A stretch of 16,293 nt of DNA from Prosthecobacter debontii. GTDB taxonomy: Bacteria > Verrucomicrobiota > Verrucomicrobiia > Verrucomicrobiales > Akkermansiaceae. The DNA is taken from positions 1-16,293 of the forward strand of contig CAMCYT010000037.1 in assembly GCA_945885485.1 (NCBI GenBank), read 5' to 3'. Position numbers and translations under genes: made by a program. Within the stretch, counting starts at the first letter, position 1. Every line of letters begins with the position of its first letter. The notes under the pieces are model-generated. The model saw only the letters and a program-made list of their open reading frames with translations, ran no database searches and was not told the origin of the DNA. Below, piece by piece: positions 6,269-12,810 of this stretch.

Positions 6269-6385
6269 TCTCCGTTTTCTCTCTTCCCTCCGTGGTAAAA
6301 TCGCTCACTAAAAAAACCAATAAACAACCAATCTCAAACGCTATGGAACCTCCTCTTCCTTGAATATTGAAACTTGAAATTTGAA
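6221..6385. repeat. Element with 19-bp perfect inverted ends
   Basis: TTCAAATTTCAAGTTTCAA at 6221-6239 is exactly inverted at 6367-6385, enclosing 127 bases. The left arm lies inside the 3' end of the DUF1295 gene and supplies its C-terminal tail and stop codon. The right arm ends 74 bases before the methyltransferase start. It encodes nothing evident and resembles a MITE or an intergenic repeat unit. No clear target duplication was seen. Confidence 0.65.
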
Positions 6386-6459
6386 TGACCTGTGAGCATT
6401 AGCGAACTCCCAAACCAACGTAGTCTATCCTCATAGCCGCAAGGCAAATTTAAAAATTC

Positions 6460-7500
6460 ATGAACACCAACGACCTCCTCGCCTCCGGTAAACTACCCGA
6501 TTCCGTCATCCGTCTCGGCATCCGTCATCGCCTCGCGAACACGATTGCTCCCTTCGAAAAACTCGATCCCGAGGATCGCCAAGCAAAGCTCATGGCGCAC
6601 ATCGCCGAGCTGAAAACCATGCCAGTCGCCATCGCCACCGACGAAGCGAACGAGCAACACTACGAGCTTCCAACGGCATTTTTTAAACGCTGCCTCGGCC
6701 CGCACATGAAATACTCATCGGGTTACTGGGAAAAAGGCGTCATCGAGATCGCTGAGTCCGAGTCACGCATGTTAGAAATCACCTGCCAGCGTGCGGAACT
6801 TACTAATGGCCAACGTATCCTCGAACTCGGTTGCGGCTGGGGTTCACTCACGCTTTGGATGGCGAAACATTATCCCGACGCAAAAATCACAGCCGTCTCC
6901 AACTCCCGCACCCAACGCGAACACATCCTCGGCGAGGCCGCAAAACGCAATCTCCACAACGTCGAAGTCATCACCGCGAACATGATCACATTCGAAGGCG
7001 TCGGCGAATCGGTTTTCGATCGCTGTGTCTCCGTCGAAATGTTCGAGCACATGAAAAACTACCAAATCCTACTCGAGCGCATTTCCAAATGGCTCAAGCC
7101 CGATGGTAAACTCTTCGTGCACATCTTCACCCATTGTGAAAATGCCTACCACTACGTCGTCGAAAGCGAAGATGATTGGATGGCGAAATATTTCTTCACC
7201 GGCGGCCAGATGCCATCCGATGATCTTTTGCTCTATTTCCAAGAACACCTGCGCATCGAGCAACACTGGCAAGTCAACGGCCAGCATTACCAAAAAACTT
7301 CGGAAGCCTGGCTAAAGAACATGGACGACCATAAAGACGAACTGTTCCCGCTCATCACTGAAACCTACGGTGCGGAACAGGCCGTCAGATGGTGGACCTA
7401 CTGGCGCGTCTTCTACATGGCTTGCGCCGAACTCTGGGGCTACCGCCGCGGCCACGAATGGATCGTTTCCCATTACCTTTTTAGAAACTCTAAGTTTTAA
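6460..7500 (+). CDS. Cyclopropane-fatty-acyl-phospholipid-synthase-like methyltransferase
   Basis: This is an S-adenosylmethionine-dependent class I methyltransferase of the CFA synthase / mycolic acid cyclopropane synthase family. In that family a methylene or methyl group is added to the double bond of a membrane acyl chain. Motif I is at 119-128 (RILELGCGWG). An acceptor-side EQHYELPTAFF (65-75) precedes it. The family block VEMFEHMKNY is at 192-201, and the C-terminus is rich in Trp, Tyr and Phe (RWWTYWRVFYMACAELWGYR, 310-329). At 346 aa it is close to the shorter, coclaurine-N-methyltransferase-like branch, so the acceptor could be an amine instead of a lipid. The DUF1295 neighbour favours lipid. 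It is separated from that gene by the repeat element. It converges with ybeY. Confidence 0.88.
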   Translation: MNTNDLLASGKLPDSVIRLGIRHRLANTIAPFEKLDPEDRQAKLMAHIAELKTMPVAIATDEANEQHYELPTAFFKRCLGPHMKYSSGYWEKGVIEIAESESRMLEITCQRAELTNGQRILELGCGWGSLTLWMAKHYPDAKITAVSNSRTQREHILGEAAKRNLHNVEVITANMITFEGVGESVFDRCVSVEMFEHMKNYQILLERISKWLKPDGKLFVHIFTHCENAYHYVVESEDDWMAKYFFTGGQMPSDDLLLYFQEHLRIEQHWQVNGQHYQKTSEAWLKNMDDHKDELFPLITETYGAEQAVRWWTYWRVFYMACAELWGYRRGHEWIVSHYLFRNSKF

Positions 7501-7520
7501 ACTTTAAATCTCAAATTTCA
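7485..7520. repeat. AT-rich phrase between convergent genes
   Basis: AAGTTTTAAACTTTAAATC and TCAAATTTCAAAG span the stop of the methyltransferase and touch the ybeY stop. They are built from the same A/T words (ACTTTAAA, CAAATTTCAA) as 6221-6239 and, inverted, 11566-11598. It may be a bidirectional terminator or a repeat family member; no GC-rich stem is present. Confidence 0.4.
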
Positions 7521-7985
7521 AAGAACCAACTTCTCACTCAACCCGCCGTTCCACAGCGTCTCAACGATTCGTTCCTGCGCGGTTTCCATCGCTTTTCGCT
7601 CGGAATCTTCCGTATCCTCGTGACCAGCCAAGTGCAGTAAGCCATGGATAAAGTAGCGTAAAATCTCCCGCCCAAACGGCTCACCGTATTCTTCGGCTTG
7701 GCGCTTTGCAACTTCGGTGCCGATCACGATTTCTCCATGATGAAAGGTGATCACATCGGTTGGGCCTTCGATATCCATGAAATCCATGTGAACACGTTCG
7801 CTCGTCTCATCATCCACCAAAGCCACTTCCAAAGTAGCGAGATGCTCTAGGGAGTTTCCTTCTTCCATTGATACTAGCAAAGCCATAGCCGCAGCTTCAA
7901 TTCCTACATCCTCCAACGCAGTCACCCACGAAACCGGAATATCGATCGCTTCTTGATGATTTCCTATGATGATTTCCAATACCAT
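7518..7985 (-). CDS. ybeY: Endoribonuclease YbeY (rRNA maturation factor)
   Basis: YbeY is a metal-dependent cytoplasmic RNase needed for 16S rRNA 3'-end maturation and ribosome quality control. The family blocks are FMDIEGPTDVITF (69-81), then GEIVIGTEVAKRQA (84-97), and the metal-binding HGLLHLAGHEDT (114-125) with H114 and H118. In most members the third ligand is a His ten residues after the first (GYDH); here that position is Asp124, and another His lies at 122. The length of 155 aa is normal. It follows the HDIG gene by 14 bases in the same direction and is probably co-transcribed. The phoH, HDIG-gene, ybeY neighbourhood is widespread, which supports the call. The start is an ATG. Confidence 0.93.
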   Translation of the reverse strand: MVLEIIIGNHQEAIDIPVSWVTALEDVGIEAAAMALLVSMEEGNSLEHLATLEVALVDDETSERVHMDFMDIEGPTDVITFHHGEIVIGTEVAKRQAEEYGEPFGREILRYFIHGLLHLAGHEDTEDSERKAMETAQERIVETLWNGGLSEKLVL

Positions 7986-7999
7986 ATTTGAAAATAATT

Positions 8000-9664
8000 T
8001 CAGTTCACTCGCTCAGTCATTTTACTCGCACGACCATCCACAAAATCACTCTCCTTTATTGAACTATCAGGCCAATTGATCACCTTACTGCGATCCTCCG
8101 CAGGTTTTTGATAATCGATGCGACTGTGCAACATACTCCGCAGAGTGTTTGCGAAACTCTCTTTAACCAGAGCAAGTTCACCCATGGTTAGAGGACATGA
8201 ATCCAATTGCCCGTCATTGATTTTCGCACGAACGAGGTCATCTACCAACGCGCGGATTTTCGCAGGTGTCGGCTTACGCAAAGTGCGTGACGCACTTTCA
8301 ATTGTATCTGCCAAACAAATGATGCCGCTCTCCTTGGTGCTAGGACGCGGCCCGGAATAACGGAAATTTTTTTCCTCAACTTTCGGTAGGTCCTCCGCAT
8401 TACCCAAACGCTTATCGACTTTCTCCTCCTCTTCCTTCTTCTGCTCCTGCGCTTTGCGGTAGAAAAAATAGACCAAGGAATCGCCGTGATGTTCTTGAAT
8501 CACCTGAATGATACGCGGATTGAGCTTATGCTTCACAGCCAGATCAATCCCATCCTTCACATGCGCGATGATGATTAAACCACTCATCGTCGGAGTAAGT
8601 GAGTCATGCGGATTCCCCGCCTCATCGTGCTGATTCTCAATGAAATAGCTCGGTTTATTCAGTTTGCCGACATCGTGAAAATAGGCACACACTCGGCACA
8701 TCGGAGCGTTCGCTCCTATCTTTTCCGCTGCCGCCTCCGCCAACGCCGCTACAACTAAGCTGTGATGAAACGTGCCCGGAGCCTCAAGCTGCATCTGCTT
8801 CAGTAGCTTGTGATTCAAATCACTCAACTCCAACCAGCTGATGTCGGTCGTTAGTTCAAAAAACAACTCAAATATCGGCAATAGTCCGCTAACAACCATC
8901 GCCACTGCCAATGCTGTCGCGAATGCAATCGCGCTTCCCGTGCCTAAAATCTGCAGGCGATTCATTGATTCCATGCCGAAAACCGACATCAAATCGAGCC
9001 GTCCCAACACCAGTGCCAAAAGCACCATCACCGCCCCCACGTAAATCCCCGCGCGAAGCAACTGAATCCGTTTTCTCACCTGATATACGCACAGCACCGC
9101 GGTCATTCCGGCTACCAAACTGACGATCAGGTAATTGATCACATCATTTGCTGGCACAAGCATGCTGCCAATCAAACTCACATAAATCGCACTGAAACTT
9201 CCCGCCGTGCGACCCAAAAGAATCCCGTGCAACATCGGCGCCAAGGCGCACGGAACAAATAAATATCGGTAATCTTCAGGAATCGTCCCTACATCCGCCA
9301 AACTCATCACCAGACGCACCAGTAACAGATGGCACATGATCCCGCCAAAAACCAAAAAGACTCGGCTGTTATTCCGACAAATACTCGGCGCCCCAACGTG
9401 AAACATCGCCAGCGCGGTCAGCGCCAAAACAAAGCCGTAAACCATCCCTTTAAACGGAGCCGCCGCGAACGTAGAGTCAGGCGATGCATTCAGCACCATG
9501 ACCGCCGTGCCGATCGCAAAAATTGAATACAGCGCGAGTTTAATTAACAAGCTAGTATCCAACACTTGGAGTGCCGCGTTCTCACTATGCACCCTCCGCT
9601 TTTTCCCGAGGGAAAAACCTTTTTTGGCGAGCTGCCAGCGCTTGATGCTATCAAGAAATCCCAA
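8000..9664 (-). CDS. HDIG-domain membrane phosphohydrolase (PgpH-like)
   Basis: The protein has seven or so membrane segments (about 37-60, 72-90, 101-122, 134-152, 155-170, 178-194, 203-222, 240-265) followed by a cytoplasmic HD phosphohydrolase domain. Metal-site residues are visible: GTFHHS (297-302), YFHDVGKL (328-335), AHVKDG (367-372), QEHHGDSLVYFFY (390-402) and LADTIESASR (451-460). PgpH proteins with this layout hydrolyse cyclic di-AMP, so that is the likely substrate by family. Canonical PgpH also has a large extracellular 7TMR-HDED domain at the N-terminus. It is absent here: an in-frame TGA lies ten codons upstream of the TTG start (9664) and no ATG is available until codon 74. 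A Glu/Lys-rich insert occupies 405-432. Downstream ybeY is probably in the same operon. Confidence 0.9.
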   Translation of the reverse strand: MGFLDSIKRWQLAKKGFSLGKKRRVHSENAALQVLDTSLLIKLALYSIFAIGTAVMVLNASPDSTFAAAPFKGMVYGFVLALTALAMFHVGAPSICRNNSRVFLVFGGIMCHLLLVRLVMSLADVGTIPEDYRYLFVPCALAPMLHGILLGRTAGSFSAIYVSLIGSMLVPANDVINYLIVSLVAGMTAVLCVYQVRKRIQLLRAGIYVGAVMVLLALVLGRLDLMSVFGMESMNRLQILGTGSAIAFATALAVAMVVSGLLPIFELFFELTTDISWLELSDLNHKLLKQMQLEAPGTFHHSLVVAALAEAAAEKIGANAPMCRVCAYFHDVGKLNKPSYFIENQHDEAGNPHDSLTPTMSGLIIIAHVKDGIDLAVKHKLNPRIIQVIQEHHGDSLVYFFYRKAQEQKKEEEEKVDKRLGNAEDLPKVEEKNFRYSGPRPSTKESGIICLADTIESASRTLRKPTPAKIRALVDDLVRAKINDGQLDSCPLTMGELALVKESFANTLRSMLHSRIDYQKPAEDRSKVINWPDSSIKESDFVDGRASKMTERVN

Positions 9665-9812
9665 AATGTTGTTTTTTGTTATTCCGACCTCGTCTCACTC
9701 GGAAATCGTCGGCGGGCGCGAAAACTAGCCAGAAATGGCGCCATTGGCAATCTAGATTTCCGAGGCAGATTTTTGATCATTTTCGGGGAATTTCCTTATT
9801 TTAAGGATTTCT
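9665..9812. promoter_or_regulatory. Divergent promoter region of the HDIG gene and prfC
   Basis: This 148-base gap between divergently read genes must hold both promoters. On the plus strand a good ribosome site, AAGGA (9803-9807), lies five bases before the ATG at 9813. That is one of the few clear Shine-Dalgarno sequences in the window. Promoter hexamers could not be assigned with confidence. Confidence 0.4.
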
Positions 9813-11504
9813 ATGCCTTCATTATGGTTGATGTTTCAGGCTGATCATCTGAAGTTCCACCACTTCATGTCCCTTTCCTCTTACGCCACCGCTTCCCCAG
9901 CTCTCCAGAAAGAAGTCTCGCGCCGCCGCTCGTTCGCCATCATTTCCCACCCTGACGCTGGCAAAACCACCCTGACGGAAAAATTCCTCCTGTACGGCGG
10001 CGCCCTCCACCTCGCCGGTTCGGTCACCGCCAAGAAAAACCAACGCGCCACCACCTCCGACTGGATGGAGCTCGAAAAACAACGCGGTATCTCGGTTTCC
10101 TCTACGGTCCTCCAATTCGAATACAAGGACTGCGTCGTCAACATCCTCGACACACCCGGTCACAAAGACTTCTCCGAGGACACCTACCGAGTCCTCACCG
10201 CCGTAGATGCCGCCGTCATGGTCATCGACGCCGGTAAGGGCATCGAATCCCAAACCCGCAAACTCTTCGAAGTCTGCCGCCGCCGCGGCGTCCCAATCTT
10301 CACCTTCATGAACAAGCTCGACCGCCCCGCGCGGCCTACCCTTGACTTGCTCGACGAACTCGAAAACGTCCTTGGTATCCACGCCTTTCCCATCAACTGG
10401 CCACTCGGCGATGGTCCCCGTTTCAAAGGGGTATACGACAGGGAAAATAAAATCGTCCACCTCTTCGAGCGCACTGCGCACGGTGCGTTCCGTGCACCCG
10501 TGAACGTCACCGGCATCGATGACGAATCGGTGAAAAACACGGTCGACGAAATCACCTACAACCAAGTCTGCGACGAACTCGAACTCCTCGAAGGCGCGGG
10601 AGCCGACTTTGACATCAACGAAGTCCTCGCCGGAAACCTCACTCCCGTGTTTTTCGGATCAGCCGCAAACAACTTCGGCGTCCAACTCCTGTTAGACCGT
10701 TTCCTCGAACTTTCACCACCACCCCTGCCGCGTGTCAGCGACAATCAAACTGTCCATCCCGCCTCCAAGGAATTCTCCGCCTTCGTTTTTAAAATCCAGG
10801 CAAACATGAACCCGAAACACCGGGATCGTATCGCCTTCATCCGCATCGTCTCCGGACAGTTCGAGCGCGACATGAACGTCATCAACACCCGCACCGGAGA
10901 AACCATCCGCCTCGCGAACTCCCAACGCCTCTTCGCCCGCGATCGCGAAACCGTCGATGACGCCTACGCCGGCGACGTCGTCGGACTCGTTGGAAACTAC
11001 GATCTCCTCATCGGCGATACCCTCGCCTCCTGCCCCGAAGTCAAATTCGACGAAATCCCACGCTTCGCTCCCGAGTGCTTTTCCTACCTCACCAATAACT
11101 CCACCGCCAAATACAAACGCTTCCAAAGCGGCCTTGAACAACTCCTCAAAGAAGGCGTCGCCTCCGAGTTCACTTTGTTAGATGCAGCCACCAACTCCTC
11201 CAGCGTCCTGCTCGGCGCGGTCGGCCCGCTCCAGTTCGAAGTTTTGCAACACCGCCTCGAAGGCGAGTATGCCGCCGAAACCCGCATCGAATCCGCTGAT
11301 TGGTCGATCGCCCGTTGGCTCAAACCCAAAGAAGGCGATCCCCTCGCCCCCGAAGCCCGCCCCGCTCTTTCTTTAGGCACCGTGCTCTCCCGAGATTCCA
11401 ACGGTTGGCTCGTCGCCCTCTTCCCTCACGACTGGGCCATGAAAACCTTCATCGAAAAAAACGAAGACTGGATCATCTCCGAACAGCCGTTTCCACCCAT
11501 GTAG
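9813..11504 (+). CDS. prfC: Peptide chain release factor 3
   Basis: RF3 is a translational GTPase that recycles RF1 and RF2 from the ribosome after peptide release. G1 is SHPDAGKTT (45-53), the switch block is RGISV (91-95), G3 is DTPGH (113-117) and G4 is NKLD (167-170). The C-terminal domains carry FKIQANMNPKHRDRIAFIR and FASxLL-like QFEVLQHRLEGEY stretches typical of RF3 and not of EF-G. The ATG at 9813 has a well-placed AAGGA. However, most RF3 proteins begin only about ten to fifteen residues before the EVxRRRxFAIISHP block, so the internal ATG at 9867 (MSLSSYATASPALQ) is a serious alternative. The extra first 18 residues (MPSLWLMFQADHLKFHHF) are not conserved-looking. Two hairpins follow the stop directly. 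Confidence 0.95.
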   Translation: MPSLWLMFQADHLKFHHFMSLSSYATASPALQKEVSRRRSFAIISHPDAGKTTLTEKFLLYGGALHLAGSVTAKKNQRATTSDWMELEKQRGISVSSTVLQFEYKDCVVNILDTPGHKDFSEDTYRVLTAVDAAVMVIDAGKGIESQTRKLFEVCRRRGVPIFTFMNKLDRPARPTLDLLDELENVLGIHAFPINWPLGDGPRFKGVYDRENKIVHLFERTAHGAFRAPVNVTGIDDESVKNTVDEITYNQVCDELELLEGAGADFDINEVLAGNLTPVFFGSAANNFGVQLLLDRFLELSPPPLPRVSDNQTVHPASKEFSAFVFKIQANMNPKHRDRIAFIRIVSGQFERDMNVINTRTGETIRLANSQRLFARDRETVDDAYAGDVVGLVGNYDLLIGDTLASCPEVKFDEIPRFAPECFSYLTNNSTAKYKRFQSGLEQLLKEGVASEFTLLDAATNSSSVLLGAVGPLQFEVLQHRLEGEYAAETRIESADWSIARWLKPKEGDPLAPEARPALSLGTVLSRDSNGWLVALFPHDWAMKTFIEKNEDWIISEQPFPPM

Positions 11505-11550
11505 CTGCGCCGTCCCGGCGCAGACCGTGCCAGAGGCGTCCCGCCTCTGG
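11505..11550 (+). terminator. Two tandem hairpins after prfC
   Basis: Stem 1 is CTGCGCC (11505-11511) with GGCGCAG (11517-11523), loop GTCCC. Stem 2 is CCAGAGGCG (11530-11538) with CGCCTCTGG (11542-11550), loop TCC. Both are perfect and begin right after the prfC stop codon. No T-tract follows, so they may act as mRNA stabilisers or be a REP-like repeat instead of intrinsic terminators. Both share a GTCCC/GTCCCGCC core. Confidence 0.6.
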
Positions 11551-11565
11551 ATAGCTTCCTCATCA

Positions 11566-11598
11566 TTGAAGTTTAAAGTTTAGAATTTAAAGTTTCAA
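11566..11598. repeat. AT-rich phrase at the end of the rhodanese gene
   Basis: TTTAAAGTTT occurs twice with a 14-base period (11572-11581, 11586-11595), bounded by TTGAA and TTCAA. It overlaps the stop codon of the rhodanese gene at 11595. It uses the same A/T words as 7485-7520 (inverted) and 6221-6239, again between convergent genes. Confidence 0.45.
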
Positions 11599-12113
11599 AC
11601 CTCCACCCGGTACCTCATCACCTTGGAATCAACCTCCTGACTCCACGCATCAATTCCACCTTTCATTCCAAAAGTGTTAGGCATCCCGTGGCCCCTGAAC
11701 CAAGCGACCTGATCCAGCACATATTTGCCCGTGTGATCGTAGAGCACCACCAAGCCGGATGGCTTATCTCTGAAAATTTTCTCCTGAAGCTCCTGCGTGA
11801 AAAATTCCGCACCATCAATCTTCACCGCCTCGAACTCCTCGCGCGTGCGGACATCCACAAAAGTAACTTCATCTTTTCTCTGCGCCACATCGCTCGGTGA
11901 AATCAGCATCGCCAAATCATGCTCATGACTGCTGAGCAAATGTGCCAACACCTGATCCGCATCCAACTCCGCGCGCTTACAAAGTTCCGCTAAAGTCTCC
12001 CCCTCATCAAACGCACAACTCTGACAACCCCCGAGATGATATTTGGCAAACAACGCCCGCCGCGCACCCGGCATCTCTGCCATCAACTCTCCCATTTTTT
12101 TGTTCGCATCCAT
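11595..12113 (-). CDS. DUF1858-rhodanese fusion lacking the catalytic cysteine
   Basis: The N-terminal half (about 1-62) looks like DUF1858, with HLGGCQSCAFDEGETL carrying C30 and C33 and the family pattern GETLAELC. The C-terminal half (about 70-170) is a rhodanese fold: FVDVRTREEFEAVKIDGA (85-102) and the GMKGGIDAWSQE ending (149-160). Where active rhodaneses have the persulfide-forming Cys (VVYCxxG), this protein reads VVLYDHTGK with Asp126. It is therefore probably not a sulfurtransferase through that site; the DUF1858 cysteines could bind metal or sulfur. It is last in a minus-strand run behind two small unknown proteins and a LysR gene, 48 bases after the 128-aa gene. It is cytoplasmic, with no signal sequence. 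The stop overlaps an AT-rich repeat. Confidence 0.8.
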   Translation of the reverse strand: MDANKKMGELMAEMPGARRALFAKYHLGGCQSCAFDEGETLAELCKRAELDADQVLAHLLSSHEHDLAMLISPSDVAQRKDEVTFVDVRTREEFEAVKIDGAEFFTQELQEKIFRDKPSGLVVLYDHTGKYVLDQVAWFRGHGMPNTFGMKGGIDAWSQEVDSKVMRYRVEV

Positions 12114-12161
12114 ACCCAGACCTTCAACCCAAAATCAACCTCTCACAATCCAAAATCCAAA

Positions 12162-12548
12162 TCATCCGAGAGTCTTACAAAACTCCTCAAATGCTTTGAG
12201 CTCATCTTCGCCAGCGACTCCTGCGACGATATGTCCTGCAAGGCTGCGAATCAAAAATTCATCTTCTGGCTTCAAATCTAATCTTTTGATCATGATCCGA
12301 GCGATTGCCGCAAATGTGTTGCCGTTGTAATTAGTGAAAGGTGCAATTCTATGACACTGCCGACAAATTTCCACCGCCTCAAAAAGACTCATCTCTAGCT
12401 GGTTCTTACTTTGCCAAAGTTCTTTTCCGAGGTCATGTCCATCACTCGTCGGCCCGTGGTGTGCTGATTTATTGGCACAAAGAATCTGATTTTGCGCGGT
12501 AATAAAATCCCAAGAAAAGGGTTCTAGCCATTTATCCCTGTAGGTCAT
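12162..12548 (-). CDS. Unrecognised 128-aa protein with a CxxCH motif
   Basis: I do not recognise the family. The protein has a CRQCH motif at 62-66, further cysteines at 24 and 124, a His/Gly-rich stretch (SAHHGPTSDGHDLG, 28-41), and an NYNGNTFAAIARIMI segment at 73-87. CxxCH is the heme c attachment pattern, but there is no signal peptide or membrane segment, so metal binding or chance is more likely than heme. Its start codon overlaps the stop of the upstream 69-aa gene by four bases, a standard sign of translational coupling, which supports both as real genes. The downstream neighbour is the DUF1858-rhodanese gene in the same direction. Confidence 0.7.
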   Translation of the reverse strand: MTYRDKWLEPFSWDFITAQNQILCANKSAHHGPTSDGHDLGKELWQSKNQLEMSLFEAVEICRQCHRIAPFTNYNGNTFAAIARIMIKRLDLKPEDEFLIRSLAGHIVAGVAGEDELKAFEEFCKTLG

Positions 12549-12754
12549 CGCGAATCGGCTTCTACTCGCTTTTTGGCATCGCTCTTGAGCTTTATTAACT
12601 CCTCAACCCCAACGCTTTTCAAAAAACCTTTTCCAGTCTTGGAATAGATAGGTTCAGCAGCAAACCGATCTTGAATCTCCAGAGCCTCTTTCATGACCTC
12701 CTGAAACAAAGGATCATTCGCGAATTTCTTATCCACTTTTATCTCTTTATCCAT
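12545..12754 (-). CDS. Unrecognised 69-aa charged protein
   Basis: This small, soluble, Lys/Glu-rich protein (MDKEIKVDKKFANDPLF...) is predicted mostly helical by eye, with no cysteines and no membrane segment. I cannot assign a family. Evidence that it is real: a GAGGT about ten bases ahead of the ATG, a four-base overlap with the next gene, and an even amino-acid composition. It lies 56 bases after the LysR gene in the same direction. It may be a partner subunit of the 128-aa protein. Confidence 0.62.
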   Translation of the reverse strand: MDKEIKVDKKFANDPLFQEVMKEALEIQDRFAAEPIYSKTGKGFLKSVGVEELIKLKSDAKKRVEADSR

Positions 12755-12810
12755 ACTTCACTCTACCTCACTACATCACACCTGACAATCTACAAAATAC
12801 CCACTTGCGG

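Noticed and set aside
9822..10565. 247-codon minus-strand frame opposite prfC
   Set aside because: It is antisense to the conserved GTPase domain, and its Val/Gly/Asp/Glu-rich composition is typical of a shadow frame.
12345..12365. c-type heme site (CRQCH) in the 128-aa protein
   Set aside because: There is no signal peptide for export, which c-type cytochrome maturation requires; kept only as a possible metal site.
12338..12372. Fic-like motif in the 128-aa protein (HRIAPFTNYNGNTF against HPFxDGNGR)
   Set aside because: The catalytic His-Pro-Phe and the GNGRxxR core are not present in register; the resemblance is limited to Pro-Phe and Asn-Gly.
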